DNA of 64,000 nt from Streptomyces sp. man185 (GTDB lineage: Bacteria; Actinomycetota; Actinomycetes; Streptomycetales; Streptomycetaceae): positions 1 to 64,000 of the forward strand of contig NTHE01000046.1 in NCBI GenBank assembly GCA_002551355.1. The letters run 5' to 3'. The position numbers and the translations under genes are program-made. Under the pieces are notes generated by a model, which made no database searches, was not told the origin of the DNA, and worked only from the letters and a program-made list of their open reading frames with translations. Of this stretch, positions 34,755 through 43,770 are shown in pieces. The stretch's first letter is position 1. Each line of letters starts with the position of its first letter.

Positions 34755-36005
34755 TCAGCGCCCTTCGAGGTCGTGCGTGAAGTCCGCGAACACCTCGTGG
34801 AACCGGGGGAACGTCTTGCGTACGCAGCCGGGGTCGTCGTACGTCAGGCCGGGGGTGCGCAGCCCGGCGACGGCGAAGGACATCATGATGCGGTGGTCGC
34901 CGTGGGTGGCGATCCCGGTGGGCTTCGGCGTGCCGGGGTGGATCTCGATCCGGTCGTGCCCGGTGTGGACGGTGATGCCCATGGCGCGCAGGTTATCGGC
35001 GCACGCCTCCAGCCGGTCGCACTCCTTGACCCGGGTGTTGGCGACGTCCTCGATGGTGACGGGCCCGTCCGCGTACGGCGCGATGGCGGCGAGGGTCGGC
35101 ATGGTGTCGGAGATGTCGCGCATGTTGACGGTGATCCCGCGCAGGCGGCCTTCGGAGCGGACGGTGGTCGCGTCGGGGCCCACCTCCACCTCGGCGCCCA
35201 TGTCGCGCAGGACGTCGACGAAGCGCAGGTCACCCTGGAGCGCACCGATGCCGAGGCCGGGGACGGTGACCGCACGGCCGGTGAGGGCGGCGGCGGCGAA
35301 GAAGTAGCTCGCGGTGGAGGCGTCGGGCTCGACGGCGTAGGCGGTGGCCCGGTAGCCGCCGGGAGGGACGGTGAAGGTGTTTCCCTCCCGCTCCACCTCC
35401 ACGCCGAAGTCGCGCATCATCGCGAGGGTGATCTCGACGTACGGCGCGGAGACCAGCTCGGTGACCTCGATGCGCAGCCCGTTCGCGGTGAGCGGTCCGA
35501 GCATCAGGAGCGCGGTGAGGTACTGGGACGACTCCCCCGCGTCCAGGGTGAGTTCGCCGCCATCGATACCGGCGGCGCGCACGGTCAGGGGGTGGTGCCC
35601 TTCCGCTCCCCCGTGGCGCAGGTCGACGCCGAGGGCGGTGAGGGCCCGGGTGAGCGGGGCGAGGGGACGGCGGCGCATCTGGGCGGAGGCGTCGAAGCGG
35701 TACGTGCCGGAGGCGGCGGCCGCGACGAGGGTGGGCAGGAAGCGGGCGGTGGTCGCGCCGTCGCGGCAGAAGACGTCGGCGTCGGTGACGGCGGGCCCGG
35801 TCGGGCGGCCCTCGATGTGCCAGCGGTCGGCCTCCTGCGTGACCGCGTACCCGAGGTTCTTCAGGCCTTCGGCGAAGCCCTCGGTGTCGTCCGAGCGCAG
35901 CGGCCGCAGCAGGGTGGTGGTGCCGTCGGCCGCGGCGGCCAGGAAGAGGGCGCGGGCGGTGACGGACTTGGAGCCGGGGATGTCGATGACGGTCACGGCG
36001 CTCAT
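34755..36005 (-). CDS. aroA: EPSP synthase (3-phosphoshikimate 1-carboxyvinyltransferase), atypical
   Basis: The 416-residue enzyme joins phosphoenolpyruvate and shikimate-3-phosphate. It keeps the substrate lysine and arginine (PGSKSVTAR, Lys13 and Arg18), the catalytic Asp in SDTMPTLAAIAPYADG, the Glu in RVKECDRL and the Lys in RKTFPRF. Two features are odd: the usual Asn of the SxxNR motif is Ala17, and the PEP-site glycine (G96 of E. coli) is Ala84 in CRDGATTARFL, followed by Phe rather than Pro after the conserved Arg88. The Ala84 change is known to lower glyphosate sensitivity. Whether this is the housekeeping aroA or a second copy cannot be judged from the window. Confidence 0.9.
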   Translation of the reverse strand: MSAVTVIDIPGSKSVTARALFLAAAADGTTTLLRPLRSDDTEGFAEGLKNLGYAVTQEADRWHIEGRPTGPAVTDADVFCRDGATTARFLPTLVAAAASGTYRFDASAQMRRRPLAPLTRALTALGVDLRHGGAEGHHPLTVRAAGIDGGELTLDAGESSQYLTALLMLGPLTANGLRIEVTELVSAPYVEITLAMMRDFGVEVEREGNTFTVPPGGYRATAYAVEPDASTASYFFAAAALTGRAVTVPGLGIGALQGDLRFVDVLRDMGAEVEVGPDATTVRSEGRLRGITVNMRDISDTMPTLAAIAPYADGPVTIEDVANTRVKECDRLEACADNLRAMGITVHTGHDRIEIHPGTPKPTGIATHGDHRIMMSFAVAGLRTPGLTYDDPGCVRKTFPRFHEVFADFTHDLEGR

Positions 36006-36031
36006 CCTGCCCTGCGGCGGGCGGGCCGGGC

Positions 36032-36068
36032 GGGGTGCGTCCGGTGCGTGGACGTGGGGACGCACCCC
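36032..36068. promoter_or_regulatory. Inverted repeat just upstream of aroA
   Basis: A perfect 11-bp inverted repeat (GGGGTGCGTCC at 36032-36042, partner at 36058-36068) with a 15-nt spacer, 27-63 bp before the aroA ATG. It could be an operator or a leader hairpin in the aroA mRNA; no regulator is evident. Confidence 0.5.
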
Positions 36069-36192
36069 GTACGGTCTCGTGCCCAGGGCCTGTGTGACCA
36101 TTCCCGTCGTCGCCCGCAGGGCGGCCGCGCGACGTCAGGTGCGTGCTCTCGGCGTGCCGGCCTCAGGCCCTCGTACTGGACGTACTTGGCTC

Positions 36193-36227
36193 GGGGGCCG
36201 GTGCGGCGAGAGTGCGTGCCGGCCCCC
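36193..36227 (-). terminator. Terminator hairpin after the acyl-CoA dehydrogenase gene
   Basis: GGGGGCCGG (36193-36201) pairs perfectly with CCGGCCCCC (36219-36227) across a 17-nt loop, 31 bp beyond the stop. Confidence 0.65.
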
Positions 36228-36257
36228 GCGAGCCCGGCATGATCCGAACGAGAGGCC

Positions 36258-38213
36258 CTAGCGCACCGGTCGGTGCCGGTTCTCCTGGGCGGAGGGGCCC
36301 GGGGCGGCGTCGGCGATCCAGGGGCCCTCGCCGCTGGGGTCGATGACGCCCTCCTCCAGCCAGGTGTACGTCCCCGACAGGACGCCGTCGACCACGCGCC
36401 GGTCGAGGTCGTCGGTGTTGGACCACAGCCGGGTGAACAGCTCCTCGACCCGGATGCGGGCCTGCTCGCAGAAGGCGTCCGCGAGCTGGTAGGCCTCGCG
36501 GCCGTGCTCCTCCGCCCCGCGCAGGTGCTCGGCGCGGACGCAGGCGGCGCTCATCGCGAAGAGCTCCGCCCCGATGTCGACGATCCGGCCGAGGAAGCCC
36601 TGTTTGGTCTCCATCCGGCCCTGCCAGCGGGACATGGCGTAGAAGGTGGACCGCGCGAGCTTGCGCGACGCCCGCTCGACGTACCGGAGGTGCCCGGAGA
36701 GGTCGCGATGCCCGCTGGGGTGGAACTCGGCGTACGTGCGCGGCAGTTGCCCCGGACCGGCGACGAGCTTGGGCAGCCAGCGGGCGTAGAACCCGGCGGC
36801 GTTCGCGCCCGCCTTCGCTTTGGCGGAGAGCGGCTTGTCGGGGTCGATGATGTCGCCCGCGACCTTCAGGTGGGCGTCCACGGCCTCGCGGGCGATCAGC
36901 AGGTGCATGATCTCGGTGGAGCCCTCGAAGATCCGGTTGATCCGCATGTCCCGGAGCATCTGCTCGGCCGGGACGGCCCGCTCCCCGCGGGCGGCCAGCG
37001 ACTCGGCGGTCTCGAAGCCGCGGCCGCCGCGGATCTGGACCAGTTCGTCGGCGATGAGCCAGCCCATCTCGGAGCCGTACAGCTTGGCGAGTGCGGCCTC
37101 GATGCGGATGTCGTTGCGGTCCTCGTCGGCCATCTGCGAGGAGAGGTCGACGATGGCCTCCAGGGCGAAGGTGGTGGCCGCGATGAAGGAGATCTTGGCG
37201 CCGACCGCCTCGTGCTTGGCGACGGGCCGGCCCCACTGCTCCCGTACGGCGGACCATTCGCGGGCGATCTTCAGGGACCACTTGCCCACGCCCACGCACA
37301 TCGCGGGCAGCGAGAGGCGACCGGTGTTGAGGGTGGTCAGGGCGATCTTCAGCCCGGCCCCCTCGGGCCCGATCCGGCAGGCGCCGGGGACCCGGACGCC
37401 GTGGAAGCGGGTGACGCCGTTCTCGATGCCGCGCAGGCCCATGAAGGCGTTGCGGTGCTCCACGGTGACGCCGGGGGCGTCGGCCTCGACGACGAACGCG
37501 GTGATGCCGCCGCGGTGGCCCTCGGAGGCGGGGACCCGGGCCATGACGACCAGGAGGTCGGCGACGACGCCGTTGGTGGTCCAGAGCTTCACCCCGTCCA
37601 GGACGTAGTCCGGCCCGTCGGGCACGGCGGTGGTGGCGAGGCGGGCCGGGTCGGAGCCGACGTCCGGTTCGGTCAGCAGGAAGGCGGAGACGTCGGTGGT
37701 GGCCAGCCGGGGCAGGTAGACGTCCTTCTGCTCCTGGGTGCCGAAGATCTTCAGGGGCTGCGGTACGCCGATCGACTGATGCGCGGAGAGCAGCGCGCCG
37801 ATCGCGGGGCTGACGGAGCCCACGAGCGCGAGCGCCTTGTTGTAGTACACCTGGGTGAGTCCGAGCCCGCCGTACTTGGTCTCGATCTTCATTCCGAGGG
37901 CGCCGAGCTCCTTGAGCCCGTTGATCACCTCGTCGGGGATCTTCGCCTCGCGTTCGATCCGGGCGCTGTCGATGTGCGTCTCGCAGAACGTGCGCAGCCG
38001 CGCCAGGAACTCCTCGCCGCGCCGTATGTCGTCGGGCGGTGGCAGGGGGTGCGGATGGATCAGGTCGAGCCGGAAGCGCCCCAGGAACAGCTCCTTGGCG
38101 AAGCTGGGCTTGCGCCAGTCCTGCTCCCGGGCGGCCTCGGCGACCCGTCGCGCTTCACGTTCGGTGACTTTGGGGGCCTTGGGGACCTGGGGGGTGTTGT
38201 GTGGTGCGGACAT
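36258..38213 (-). CDS. Large acyl-CoA dehydrogenase family protein (FadE-like)
   Basis: A 651-residue flavoenzyme, much longer than the usual 380-400. A dehydrogenase core lies at about 60-450: AFLLTEPDVGSDPARLATTA (FAD/substrate loop), GVKLWTTNG, the arginine-rich MGLRGIENGVT, QIRGGRGFE, and RIFEGSTEI with the likely catalytic glutamate. A helical C-terminal extension of about 180 residues follows, as in long mycobacterial FadE enzymes. It probably catalyses the first step of fatty acyl-CoA beta-oxidation; the preferred chain length is unknown. The ATG at 38213 begins MSAPHNTPQVPKAP. Confidence 0.9.
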   Translation of the reverse strand: MSAPHNTPQVPKAPKVTEREARRVAEAAREQDWRKPSFAKELFLGRFRLDLIHPHPLPPPDDIRRGEEFLARLRTFCETHIDSARIEREAKIPDEVINGLKELGALGMKIETKYGGLGLTQVYYNKALALVGSVSPAIGALLSAHQSIGVPQPLKIFGTQEQKDVYLPRLATTDVSAFLLTEPDVGSDPARLATTAVPDGPDYVLDGVKLWTTNGVVADLLVVMARVPASEGHRGGITAFVVEADAPGVTVEHRNAFMGLRGIENGVTRFHGVRVPGACRIGPEGAGLKIALTTLNTGRLSLPAMCVGVGKWSLKIAREWSAVREQWGRPVAKHEAVGAKISFIAATTFALEAIVDLSSQMADEDRNDIRIEAALAKLYGSEMGWLIADELVQIRGGRGFETAESLAARGERAVPAEQMLRDMRINRIFEGSTEIMHLLIAREAVDAHLKVAGDIIDPDKPLSAKAKAGANAAGFYARWLPKLVAGPGQLPRTYAEFHPSGHRDLSGHLRYVERASRKLARSTFYAMSRWQGRMETKQGFLGRIVDIGAELFAMSAACVRAEHLRGAEEHGREAYQLADAFCEQARIRVEELFTRLWSNTDDLDRRVVDGVLSGTYTWLEEGVIDPSGEGPWIADAAPGPSAQENRHRPVR

Positions 38214-38353
38214 GAGGGACCTCACCTCGCCGCGCGTCGCAGGACGGGTGGACCTGAACCTGGACACACGGATCGCTAGTCGCTGCTTACTGGTCCGTAT
38301 GTAACCCGTGTACCCGTGGTTCGGCACCCGCACCGGACCCCGCGCACGACACG

Positions 38354-38394
38354 CGGACGGCCCGAACCCCCGCACAGTGGGTTCGGGCCGTCCG
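38354..38394 (-). terminator. Strong terminator after the aldehyde dehydrogenase gene
   Basis: A perfect 16-bp stem (38354-38369 with 38379-38394, arm CGGACGGCCCGAACCC) with a 9-nt loop, 62 bp beyond the stop codon. Confidence 0.9.
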
Positions 38395-38455
38395 TTTCGC
38401 GCCCCCGCCCGCGCTCGCTGTCCGGGCGGAAGGCGGGCGGGGGTCGTCCGGGGTG

Positions 38456-39901
38456 TTACAGGGCGAGGCCCGTGAGGACCAGGACGCGCTCGTAGGTGTA
38501 GTCGTCCATGGCGTAGCGCACGCCCTCGCGGCCGACGCCGGACTGCTTGGCGCCGCCGTACGGCATCTGGTCGGCGCGGTACGAGGGAACGTCGCCGATG
38601 ATCACGCCGCCGACCTCCAGGGCGCGGTGGGCGCGGAAGGCGGTCTGCAGGTCGTGGGTGAACACGCCTGCCTGGAGGCCGTACTTGGAGGAGTTGACGG
38701 CGGCGAACGCCTCCGCCTCGCCGTCGACCTTCTGGAGCGACATGACCGGGCCGAAGACCTCTTCGCAGGAGAGCGTGACGTCGTCGGGGAGGCCGGCGAG
38801 AACGGTCGGGGCGTAGGTGGCCCCGTCGCGCTTGCCGCCGGTGAGCAGCTCCGCGCCGCCCTGGACGGCCTCGTCGACCCAGGACTCCACGCGCTTGGCG
38901 GCGTCCTCGCTGACGAGGGGGCCGACATCGGTGGCGGCGTCGGCCGGGTCGCCGGTGGCCAGGGCCTCGACGGCGGCGACGATCTTCGGTACGAGCCGGT
39001 CGTAGACGGAGGCGTCGGCGATGACGCGCTGCACCGAGATGCAGGACTGGCCGCCCTGGTAGTTGGAGAAGGTGGCGATCCGACCGGCCGCCCAGTCCAG
39101 GTCCGCCTCGGAGGCGTAGTCGCCGAGGACGACCGCCGCGCCGTTGCCGCCGAGCTCCAGGGTGCAGTGCTTGCGGGGCACCGACTCCATGATCGCGTAG
39201 CCGACCGGGCCCGAGCCGGTGAAGGAGATGACCGGGAGGCGCTCGTCCTGGACCAGGGCGGGCATCTTGTCGTTCGGGACCGTCAGGACGGACCAGGAGC
39301 CGGCCGGGAGGTCGGTCTCGGCCAGCAGCTCGCCCAGAACGAGGGAGGAGATGGGGGTGGCGGGGGCGGGCTTCAGGATGATCGGGGCGCCGACGGCGAT
39401 GGCCGGGGCGACCTTGTGGGCGCTGAGGTTGAGCGGGAAGTTGAAGGGCGCGATGCCGAGGACGGCCCCGCGCGGGAAGCGCCGGGTCAGCCCGAGGCGG
39501 CCGGTGCCGCCCAGGTCGGTGTCGAGCCGCTGGGCCTCGCCGCCGTTGAAGCGGCGGGCCTCCTCGGCGGCGAACCGGAACACGGACACGGCCCGGCCGA
39601 CCTCGCCGCGCGCCCACTTGATCGGCTTGCCGTTCTCCGCCGAGATCAGCTGGGCGATCTCCTCGGTGCGCTCCGTCAGCCGCCGTACGACGTGGTCGAG
39701 GGCCGCGGCCCGTACGTGCGCCGGGGTGGCGGCGAACTCGTCGCGTACGGCGTGGGCGGCGGCGACGGCCTCCTCGACCTGGGCGTCGGTCGGCACGCTG
39801 ACGGTGCCGACGAGGCGTCCGTCGTAGGGGTTGGTGACGTCGAAGCTGTCGGCACCGGTGGCCTGGCGGCCGGCCACCCAGAAGGCGTGGGGCGAAGTCA
39901 T
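38456..39901 (-). CDS. NAD(P)-dependent aldehyde dehydrogenase (succinate-semialdehyde type possible)
   Basis: A 481-residue aldehyde dehydrogenase with the Asn site IAPFNFPLNL, the cofactor loop FTGSGPVGYAI, the general-base glutamate in CTLELGGNG and the nucleophilic cysteine in YQGGQSCISVQRV. The ATG at 39901 begins MTSPHAFWVAGRQA. Given gabT 7 kb away and the polyamine operon, it could oxidise succinate semialdehyde, the last step of GABA breakdown; that is inference from context. No strong ribosome site precedes the ATG. Confidence 0.88.
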   Translation of the reverse strand: MTSPHAFWVAGRQATGADSFDVTNPYDGRLVGTVSVPTDAQVEEAVAAAHAVRDEFAATPAHVRAAALDHVVRRLTERTEEIAQLISAENGKPIKWARGEVGRAVSVFRFAAEEARRFNGGEAQRLDTDLGGTGRLGLTRRFPRGAVLGIAPFNFPLNLSAHKVAPAIAVGAPIILKPAPATPISSLVLGELLAETDLPAGSWSVLTVPNDKMPALVQDERLPVISFTGSGPVGYAIMESVPRKHCTLELGGNGAAVVLGDYASEADLDWAAGRIATFSNYQGGQSCISVQRVIADASVYDRLVPKIVAAVEALATGDPADAATDVGPLVSEDAAKRVESWVDEAVQGGAELLTGGKRDGATYAPTVLAGLPDDVTLSCEEVFGPVMSLQKVDGEAEAFAAVNSSKYGLQAGVFTHDLQTAFRAHRALEVGGVIIGDVPSYRADQMPYGGAKQSGVGREGVRYAMDDYTYERVLVLTGLAL

Positions 39902-40001
39902 GGAGGTTCCGGCCCTTCGGAGGTCGTGAGGAGGTTGTGACGGAGATCGCGGGCGCCCGGAAGGCTCCCCTCCGTGGTCCCACGGTAGGGCGGGGAGACG
40001 C

Positions 40002-41237
40002 TCATGGCGTTTGTCCGGCGTGGAGCGGAGCCGATGCCGGGTGCTCCGAATTGGCGGGGGCGGTGCCACCGGCTCGCTCCGGTGACGACGCCCCGTGGCT
40101 CTTCCTCCGCCGGAGCAGGTCCGGTACGAGGGTGAGCAGGCCGGTCACCGCGAGGGCCGCGCCCAGCCAGAGGGGGGCACGGGGGCCGAACCGGTCGAGG
40201 CCCAGGCCGCCCAGCGCGGAGCCGAGAACCACGCCGAGGGTGATGAAGGAGGTGTGCACGGTGTTGACGAGCGGCCGGGCGTTGCCGGTCCGCTGGACCC
40301 GGGTGACCAGGGCCGGGTTCATGGTGACTCCGACGAGGCCGATGCCCAGCATGCAGAGCACCGCCCACACCTCGAACCGGGCCAGCAGGGCGAACCCGGC
40401 GAGGAACGCCACGTTCAGGGAGAGGCCGACGAATAGGACGGGAAGGGTGTGGCGGTCGGCGAGCCGGCCCACGACGGTGTTGCCGATGACGGTGGCGGCG
40501 CCGTACGCCAGGAGCAGCAGCGGGACGGCGCCCGAGGAGAATCCGGTGACCCGGGTGAGGATCGGGTTGAGATAGCTGAAGGCGGAGAAGGTCGCGCCGA
40601 TGACCATCGTGCTGGTCAGCAGGGTGACCCAGAGCCGGGGCGCGCGGAACGCCGTCAGCTCGGAGCGGAAGGTGCCACTGCCCTCCGGCCGTTCCGTCCG
40701 GCGCACGCCGATCGCGGTGCACAGGGCGGCGGCGACCGTCAGCGCGGAGATGGCCCAGAACGCGGCCCGCCAGCCGTACCGTTCGCCGGTCAGGGTGGCC
40801 AGCGGCAACCCGAGCAGAGTGCCCAGCATCAGGCCGTTGAGGATCACCGCCACGGCCCGGCCGCGTATTTCGGGGCGGGTGAGCTGGGAGCCGAGTGAGA
40901 TCGCGACGCCGAAGAAGGCCTGCGAGGCGACTCCGGTGATGATCCGGGCGACCACCATGGCCGGGTAGCCGGACGCGGTGGCGGCGAGCACGTTCCCGGC
41001 CAGGAAGAAAGGGAAGAGGACCATGAGCGCCGTCTTGGGCGGGAGCCGCAGCAGGGCGACGGAGAGCAACGGGCCGCCGAGCGCCATGGAGAGGGCGAAG
41101 ACGGTGATCAGGTAGCCGATCTGCGGGACGGTGACGTTCAGGCCCTCGGCCATCTGCGGCATCAGCCCGGCGACGACGAATTCGCTGGTGACCATGGCGA
41201 AGATGCCGAAGGCCAGTACGTGGACAACACGCGGCAC
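40002..41237 (-). CDS. MFS transporter (AraJ/DHA1-like drug exporter)
   Basis: A 411-residue protein with twelve membrane helices of the DHA1 family: AFGIFAMVTSEFVVAGLMP and LGGPLLSVALLRLPPKTALM mark the N-terminal half, RLADRHTL the central loop. The C-terminal Pro/Ser-rich tail is hydrophilic. The start is GTG at 41237 with GAGGGGG about 9 nt upstream. A TetR-type operator lies 30-51 bp upstream of the start, matching one before the neighbouring tetR gene, so the pump is probably repressed by it and induced by an exported compound. Substrate unknown. Confidence 0.88.
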   Translation of the reverse strand: MPRVVHVLAFGIFAMVTSEFVVAGLMPQMAEGLNVTVPQIGYLITVFALSMALGGPLLSVALLRLPPKTALMVLFPFFLAGNVLAATASGYPAMVVARIITGVASQAFFGVAISLGSQLTRPEIRGRAVAVILNGLMLGTLLGLPLATLTGERYGWRAAFWAISALTVAAALCTAIGVRRTERPEGSGTFRSELTAFRAPRLWVTLLTSTMVIGATFSAFSYLNPILTRVTGFSSGAVPLLLLAYGAATVIGNTVVGRLADRHTLPVLFVGLSLNVAFLAGFALLARFEVWAVLCMLGIGLVGVTMNPALVTRVQRTGNARPLVNTVHTSFITLGVVLGSALGGLGLDRFGPRAPLWLGAALAVTGLLTLVPDLLRRRKSHGASSPERAGGTAPANSEHPASAPLHAGQTP

Positions 41238-41266
41238 GGTTGGTTCCCCCTCAAGATGTTGTCTTG

Positions 41267-41288
41267 TTTTGTATTGATCGGTTCAAAA
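41267..41288. promoter_or_regulatory. TetR-type operator in the MFS promoter
   Basis: A 22-bp imperfect palindrome with TTTTG...CAAAA ends and GATC at its centre, 30 bp upstream of the MFS start. Read on the minus strand it matches 17 of 22 bases of the site before the tetR gene (41968-41989). Confidence 0.7.
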
Positions 41289-41355
41289 CTTGGGCATGGG
41301 TCGGCGACGCCCCGGGGACGGAGCGGCACCACAGGGCGAGGCGGGTCGGGCGGAT

Positions 41356-41952
41356 TCAGTGGATCAAGGCGTCCAGCGCGGTGTCGGCGACGGCCTGGAC
41401 GGCGGCCCGGTCGGCGCCGCCCTGGGCGGTGATCCGCATACCGCCGATGACGGCGTTGAGGTACCGGGCGAGGGAGTCGGAGCCCCGCGCGGAGACGATG
41501 GAGCCGTCGCGCTGCCCGGCGGCGATGACTGCGGACAGGGTCCGCAGCCTCCGGGCGGCGTCGCGGTCCAGGAGCCGGGCGGCCTCGGGGTCGCGGGCCG
41601 CGAGCTCCACCGTGCTGTTGACCCCCAGGCAGCCGAGGCTGCGGCCGTCCGGGCGGTGGTCGAACTCATCGGCCACGATCTTGTCGAGCAGGGCCCGGAC
41701 CCGCCCGGCGGGCGAGCGGGACTCGTCCTCCAGCACGGCGGCCTGGGCCTCCGCCATGGCGTCCAGGTAGCGCGCCAGCGAGCGCGCGAACAGCTCACGC
41801 TTGCTGCTGAAGGTGTTGTAGATGCTGCTGCGCCCCAGCCCCGTGGCGGCGCACAGGTCCTGGGTGGAGGTGGCCTCGTAGCCGTACTCCCAGAATGCGC
41901 GCATCGCGGCGTCCAGGGCCCGTCCCTCGTCGAACTGTCTCGGTCGGGCCAT
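41356..41952 (-). CDS. TetR family transcriptional repressor
   Basis: A 198-residue regulator with the N-terminal HTH: ARPRQFDEGRALDAAMRAFWEYGYEATSTQDLCAATGLGRSSIYNTFSSK is the classic TetR pattern (shown here in words: the recognition helix is GLGRSSIYNTF at about 38-48). The C-terminal half is the ligand pocket; the single CLGVNS segment (about 108-113) is typical of the TetR_C_16/AcuR-like subgroup. It is followed by an MFS exporter in the same direction and shares its operator sequence. The ATG at 41952 is probably leaderless. Confidence 0.9.
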   Translation of the reverse strand: MARPRQFDEGRALDAAMRAFWEYGYEATSTQDLCAATGLGRSSIYNTFSSKRELFARSLARYLDAMAEAQAAVLEDESRSPAGRVRALLDKIVADEFDHRPDGRSLGCLGVNSTVELAARDPEAARLLDRDAARRLRTLSAVIAAGQRDGSIVSARGSDSLARYLNAVIGGMRITAQGGADRAAVQAVADTALDALIH

Positions 41953-41958
41953 GGCAGC

Positions 41959-41989
41959 ACTCTAAGGTTTTGAACCGACCGTTGCAATA
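41959..41989 (-). promoter_or_regulatory. tetR promoter and operator, likely leaderless
   Basis: On the minus strand TTGCAA (41982-41987) and TAGAGT (41959-41964) are spaced by 17 nt, and the ATG follows the -10 box after 6 nt with no ribosome site. The operator (41968-41989, TTTTGAACCGA half-site) fills the spacer and -35 box, so the repressor would control itself. Confidence 0.72.
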
Positions 41990-42008
41990 CCGCCCCGGGG
42001 CCGGGCGC

Positions 42009-43583
42009 TCAGTCCTCGGCGCGCACGCTCGCCGCCGTCGCCTTCAGGGCGAGCCACAGCTCCATGCGGACGTCCGGGTCATCGAGGGAACGGCCCAGGA
42101 TCTCTTCCACCCGCCGCATTCGATAGCGCAGGGTGTGCCGGTGCACGCCCAGGTCGGCGGCGGCGGCGTCCCACTGGCCGTGGCGGGAGAGCCAGGCGCG
42201 CAGGGAGGCCACGAGGTCGCCGCGGCCCTTGGCGTCGTGCTCGTACAGGGCGCGGAGCATGCCGTCGGCGAAGGCCCGTACCGCGTCGTCGGCGAGCAGC
42301 GGGAGGACGGAACCGGCGGCCAGCTCCTCGTGCTCGACCAGCGCCCTGCCCCGGCGGCGGGCGACGGACAGGGCCTGTTCGGCCTGCTTGTACGCGGCGG
42401 ATACGGCGATCGGGCCGGAGGGGGCGGAGAGCCCCACCACGACGTCGCTGTCCTCGCCGCCGCCCTCGCGCGGGGCGCGGTCGTCCTGGGCCTCGGCGTA
42501 GGAGGCGCAGGCGGCGACGGCGGAGCCGCCGTCCGCGGCGAGCACGACGACGCGCTCGGCCTCGGGGACCAGGAGCAGAGCCTCGCCGGTACGGGCGGCG
42601 GCGGCCTCCATCGTCTCGGTGAGCAGCTCGGTCCCGGCGGGTGCGGAGGCCTCGGCGATGAGCAGCCGGAACGGGGCGTCGAGCAGCTCGCCGTAGAGGT
42701 CCCCGGCGACGGCCCGCGCGTGGTCGGGCTGTCCGGCGAGCAGCATGCGCAGGACGGCGGCGCCCAGGCGCTGTTCGGCTCCCTGGAGCGAGCGGGAGCG
42801 GGCGGTGGTCAGGGTGAGCAGGGCGACGGCGGAGTGCACGGCGTACCGCTCGGCGGTCCCGAGCGCCGCTCCCGTACCGACGGCCAGCGCGCCGCGGGCC
42901 CGGCGGCCGGTGCCCAGGGACTGGAGCTCCACCCGGTCCTCGTTGTCGCCGACGACGACGCTGGCGGGGGCGGGTCTGTCCCGGAGGCGTTCGACGTCGG
43001 GGGTGAGGCGGGCGGCGCGACGGGCAGCCCAGTCGGGGGCGGCGGCGAGGACCGCGCCGGAGGTGTCGTACAGGGCGGCCCAGCCGTCGATGTGGACGGC
43101 GAGCCGGGCGAGGAGATCGGCGGGCCCGTCCCCGGCGAGCGCGGCCTTGGTCAGCTCGCGCTGGGCCTCGAAGCCGGCGGTGACCGCGCGGTACTGGTCG
43201 GCGGCGATGGCAGCGGAGACGGCCTTGCTGATGGCGAGGAACGGGGTGCGGCGGGGCACTTCGAGGAGCGGGAGGCCCGCCTCCTCGGCGGCTTCGACGA
43301 GCGCTTCCGGGACGTCCTCGTAGGTCACCCCGACCGCGAATCCGACCCCGGCGACCCCGGCCCCGGCCAGCCGACGCACGTAGCGCCGCATGGAGTCGGC
43401 GTTCTCGGCGTCCAGGTTGGTGGCGGTCACGAGGAGGAGTTCGCCGCCGTCCATGTACGGGACGGGGTCGGCCAGCTCGCTGGCGTGGGCCCAGCGCACG
43501 GGGGTGTCGAGCCGGTCCGCGCCCGCCCGCACGGTGAGCTTGAGCGCCGAGTGCTGGACGAGCGAGGCGAGCGTGGGGGGCAT
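42009..43583 (-). CDS. PucR family transcriptional regulator
   Basis: A 524-residue regulator with an N-terminal PucR domain (about 10-130; VRWAHASELADPVPYMDGGELLLVTA), a GGDEF-like middle region and the C-terminal HTH_30 domain (GQWDAAAADLGVHRHTLRYRMRRVEEILGR, about 475-505). PucR-type proteins commonly control purine, amine or GABA catabolism genes. Its neighbours two genes away (gabT) make GABA or polyamine breakdown a plausible target, but no binding site could be tied to it. Confidence 0.9.
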   Translation of the reverse strand: MPPTLASLVQHSALKLTVRAGADRLDTPVRWAHASELADPVPYMDGGELLLVTATNLDAENADSMRRYVRRLAGAGVAGVGFAVGVTYEDVPEALVEAAEEAGLPLLEVPRRTPFLAISKAVSAAIAADQYRAVTAGFEAQRELTKAALAGDGPADLLARLAVHIDGWAALYDTSGAVLAAAPDWAARRAARLTPDVERLRDRPAPASVVVGDNEDRVELQSLGTGRRARGALAVGTGAALGTAERYAVHSAVALLTLTTARSRSLQGAEQRLGAAVLRMLLAGQPDHARAVAGDLYGELLDAPFRLLIAEASAPAGTELLTETMEAAAARTGEALLLVPEAERVVVLAADGGSAVAACASYAEAQDDRAPREGGGEDSDVVVGLSAPSGPIAVSAAYKQAEQALSVARRRGRALVEHEELAAGSVLPLLADDAVRAFADGMLRALYEHDAKGRGDLVASLRAWLSRHGQWDAAAADLGVHRHTLRYRMRRVEEILGRSLDDPDVRMELWLALKATAASVRAED

Positions 43584-43635
43584 GGGCCGGGAACCCTCAA
43601 GGTCGGGGACGAGGTCGCGGGTGCCGCCGTACGGA

Positions 43636-43653
43636 CGGCCGGTTCGCCGGCCG
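43636..43653. terminator. Small hairpin between the membrane ATPase gene and pucR
   Basis: A perfect 7-bp stem (CGGCCGG with CCGGCCG) capped by a TTCG tetraloop, 118 bp past the ATPase stop and 53 bp before the pucR start. It may be a weak terminator. Confidence 0.45.
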
Positions 43654-43770
43654 GAACGGTGGCCCCGAATTTCGCCGTCCCGTATGAACGGCTACCTCCG
43701 ATTCTGCCAGGGCGGCAGGGTGCCGGTAACCGCTCTCCGTCGACCTTCGCGTTACTTCCGGGTAGCGGTC

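Noticed and set aside
35371..36261. Plus-strand 296-codon frame across aroA and its upstream region
   Set aside because: Antisense shadow of aroA with no recognisable fold.
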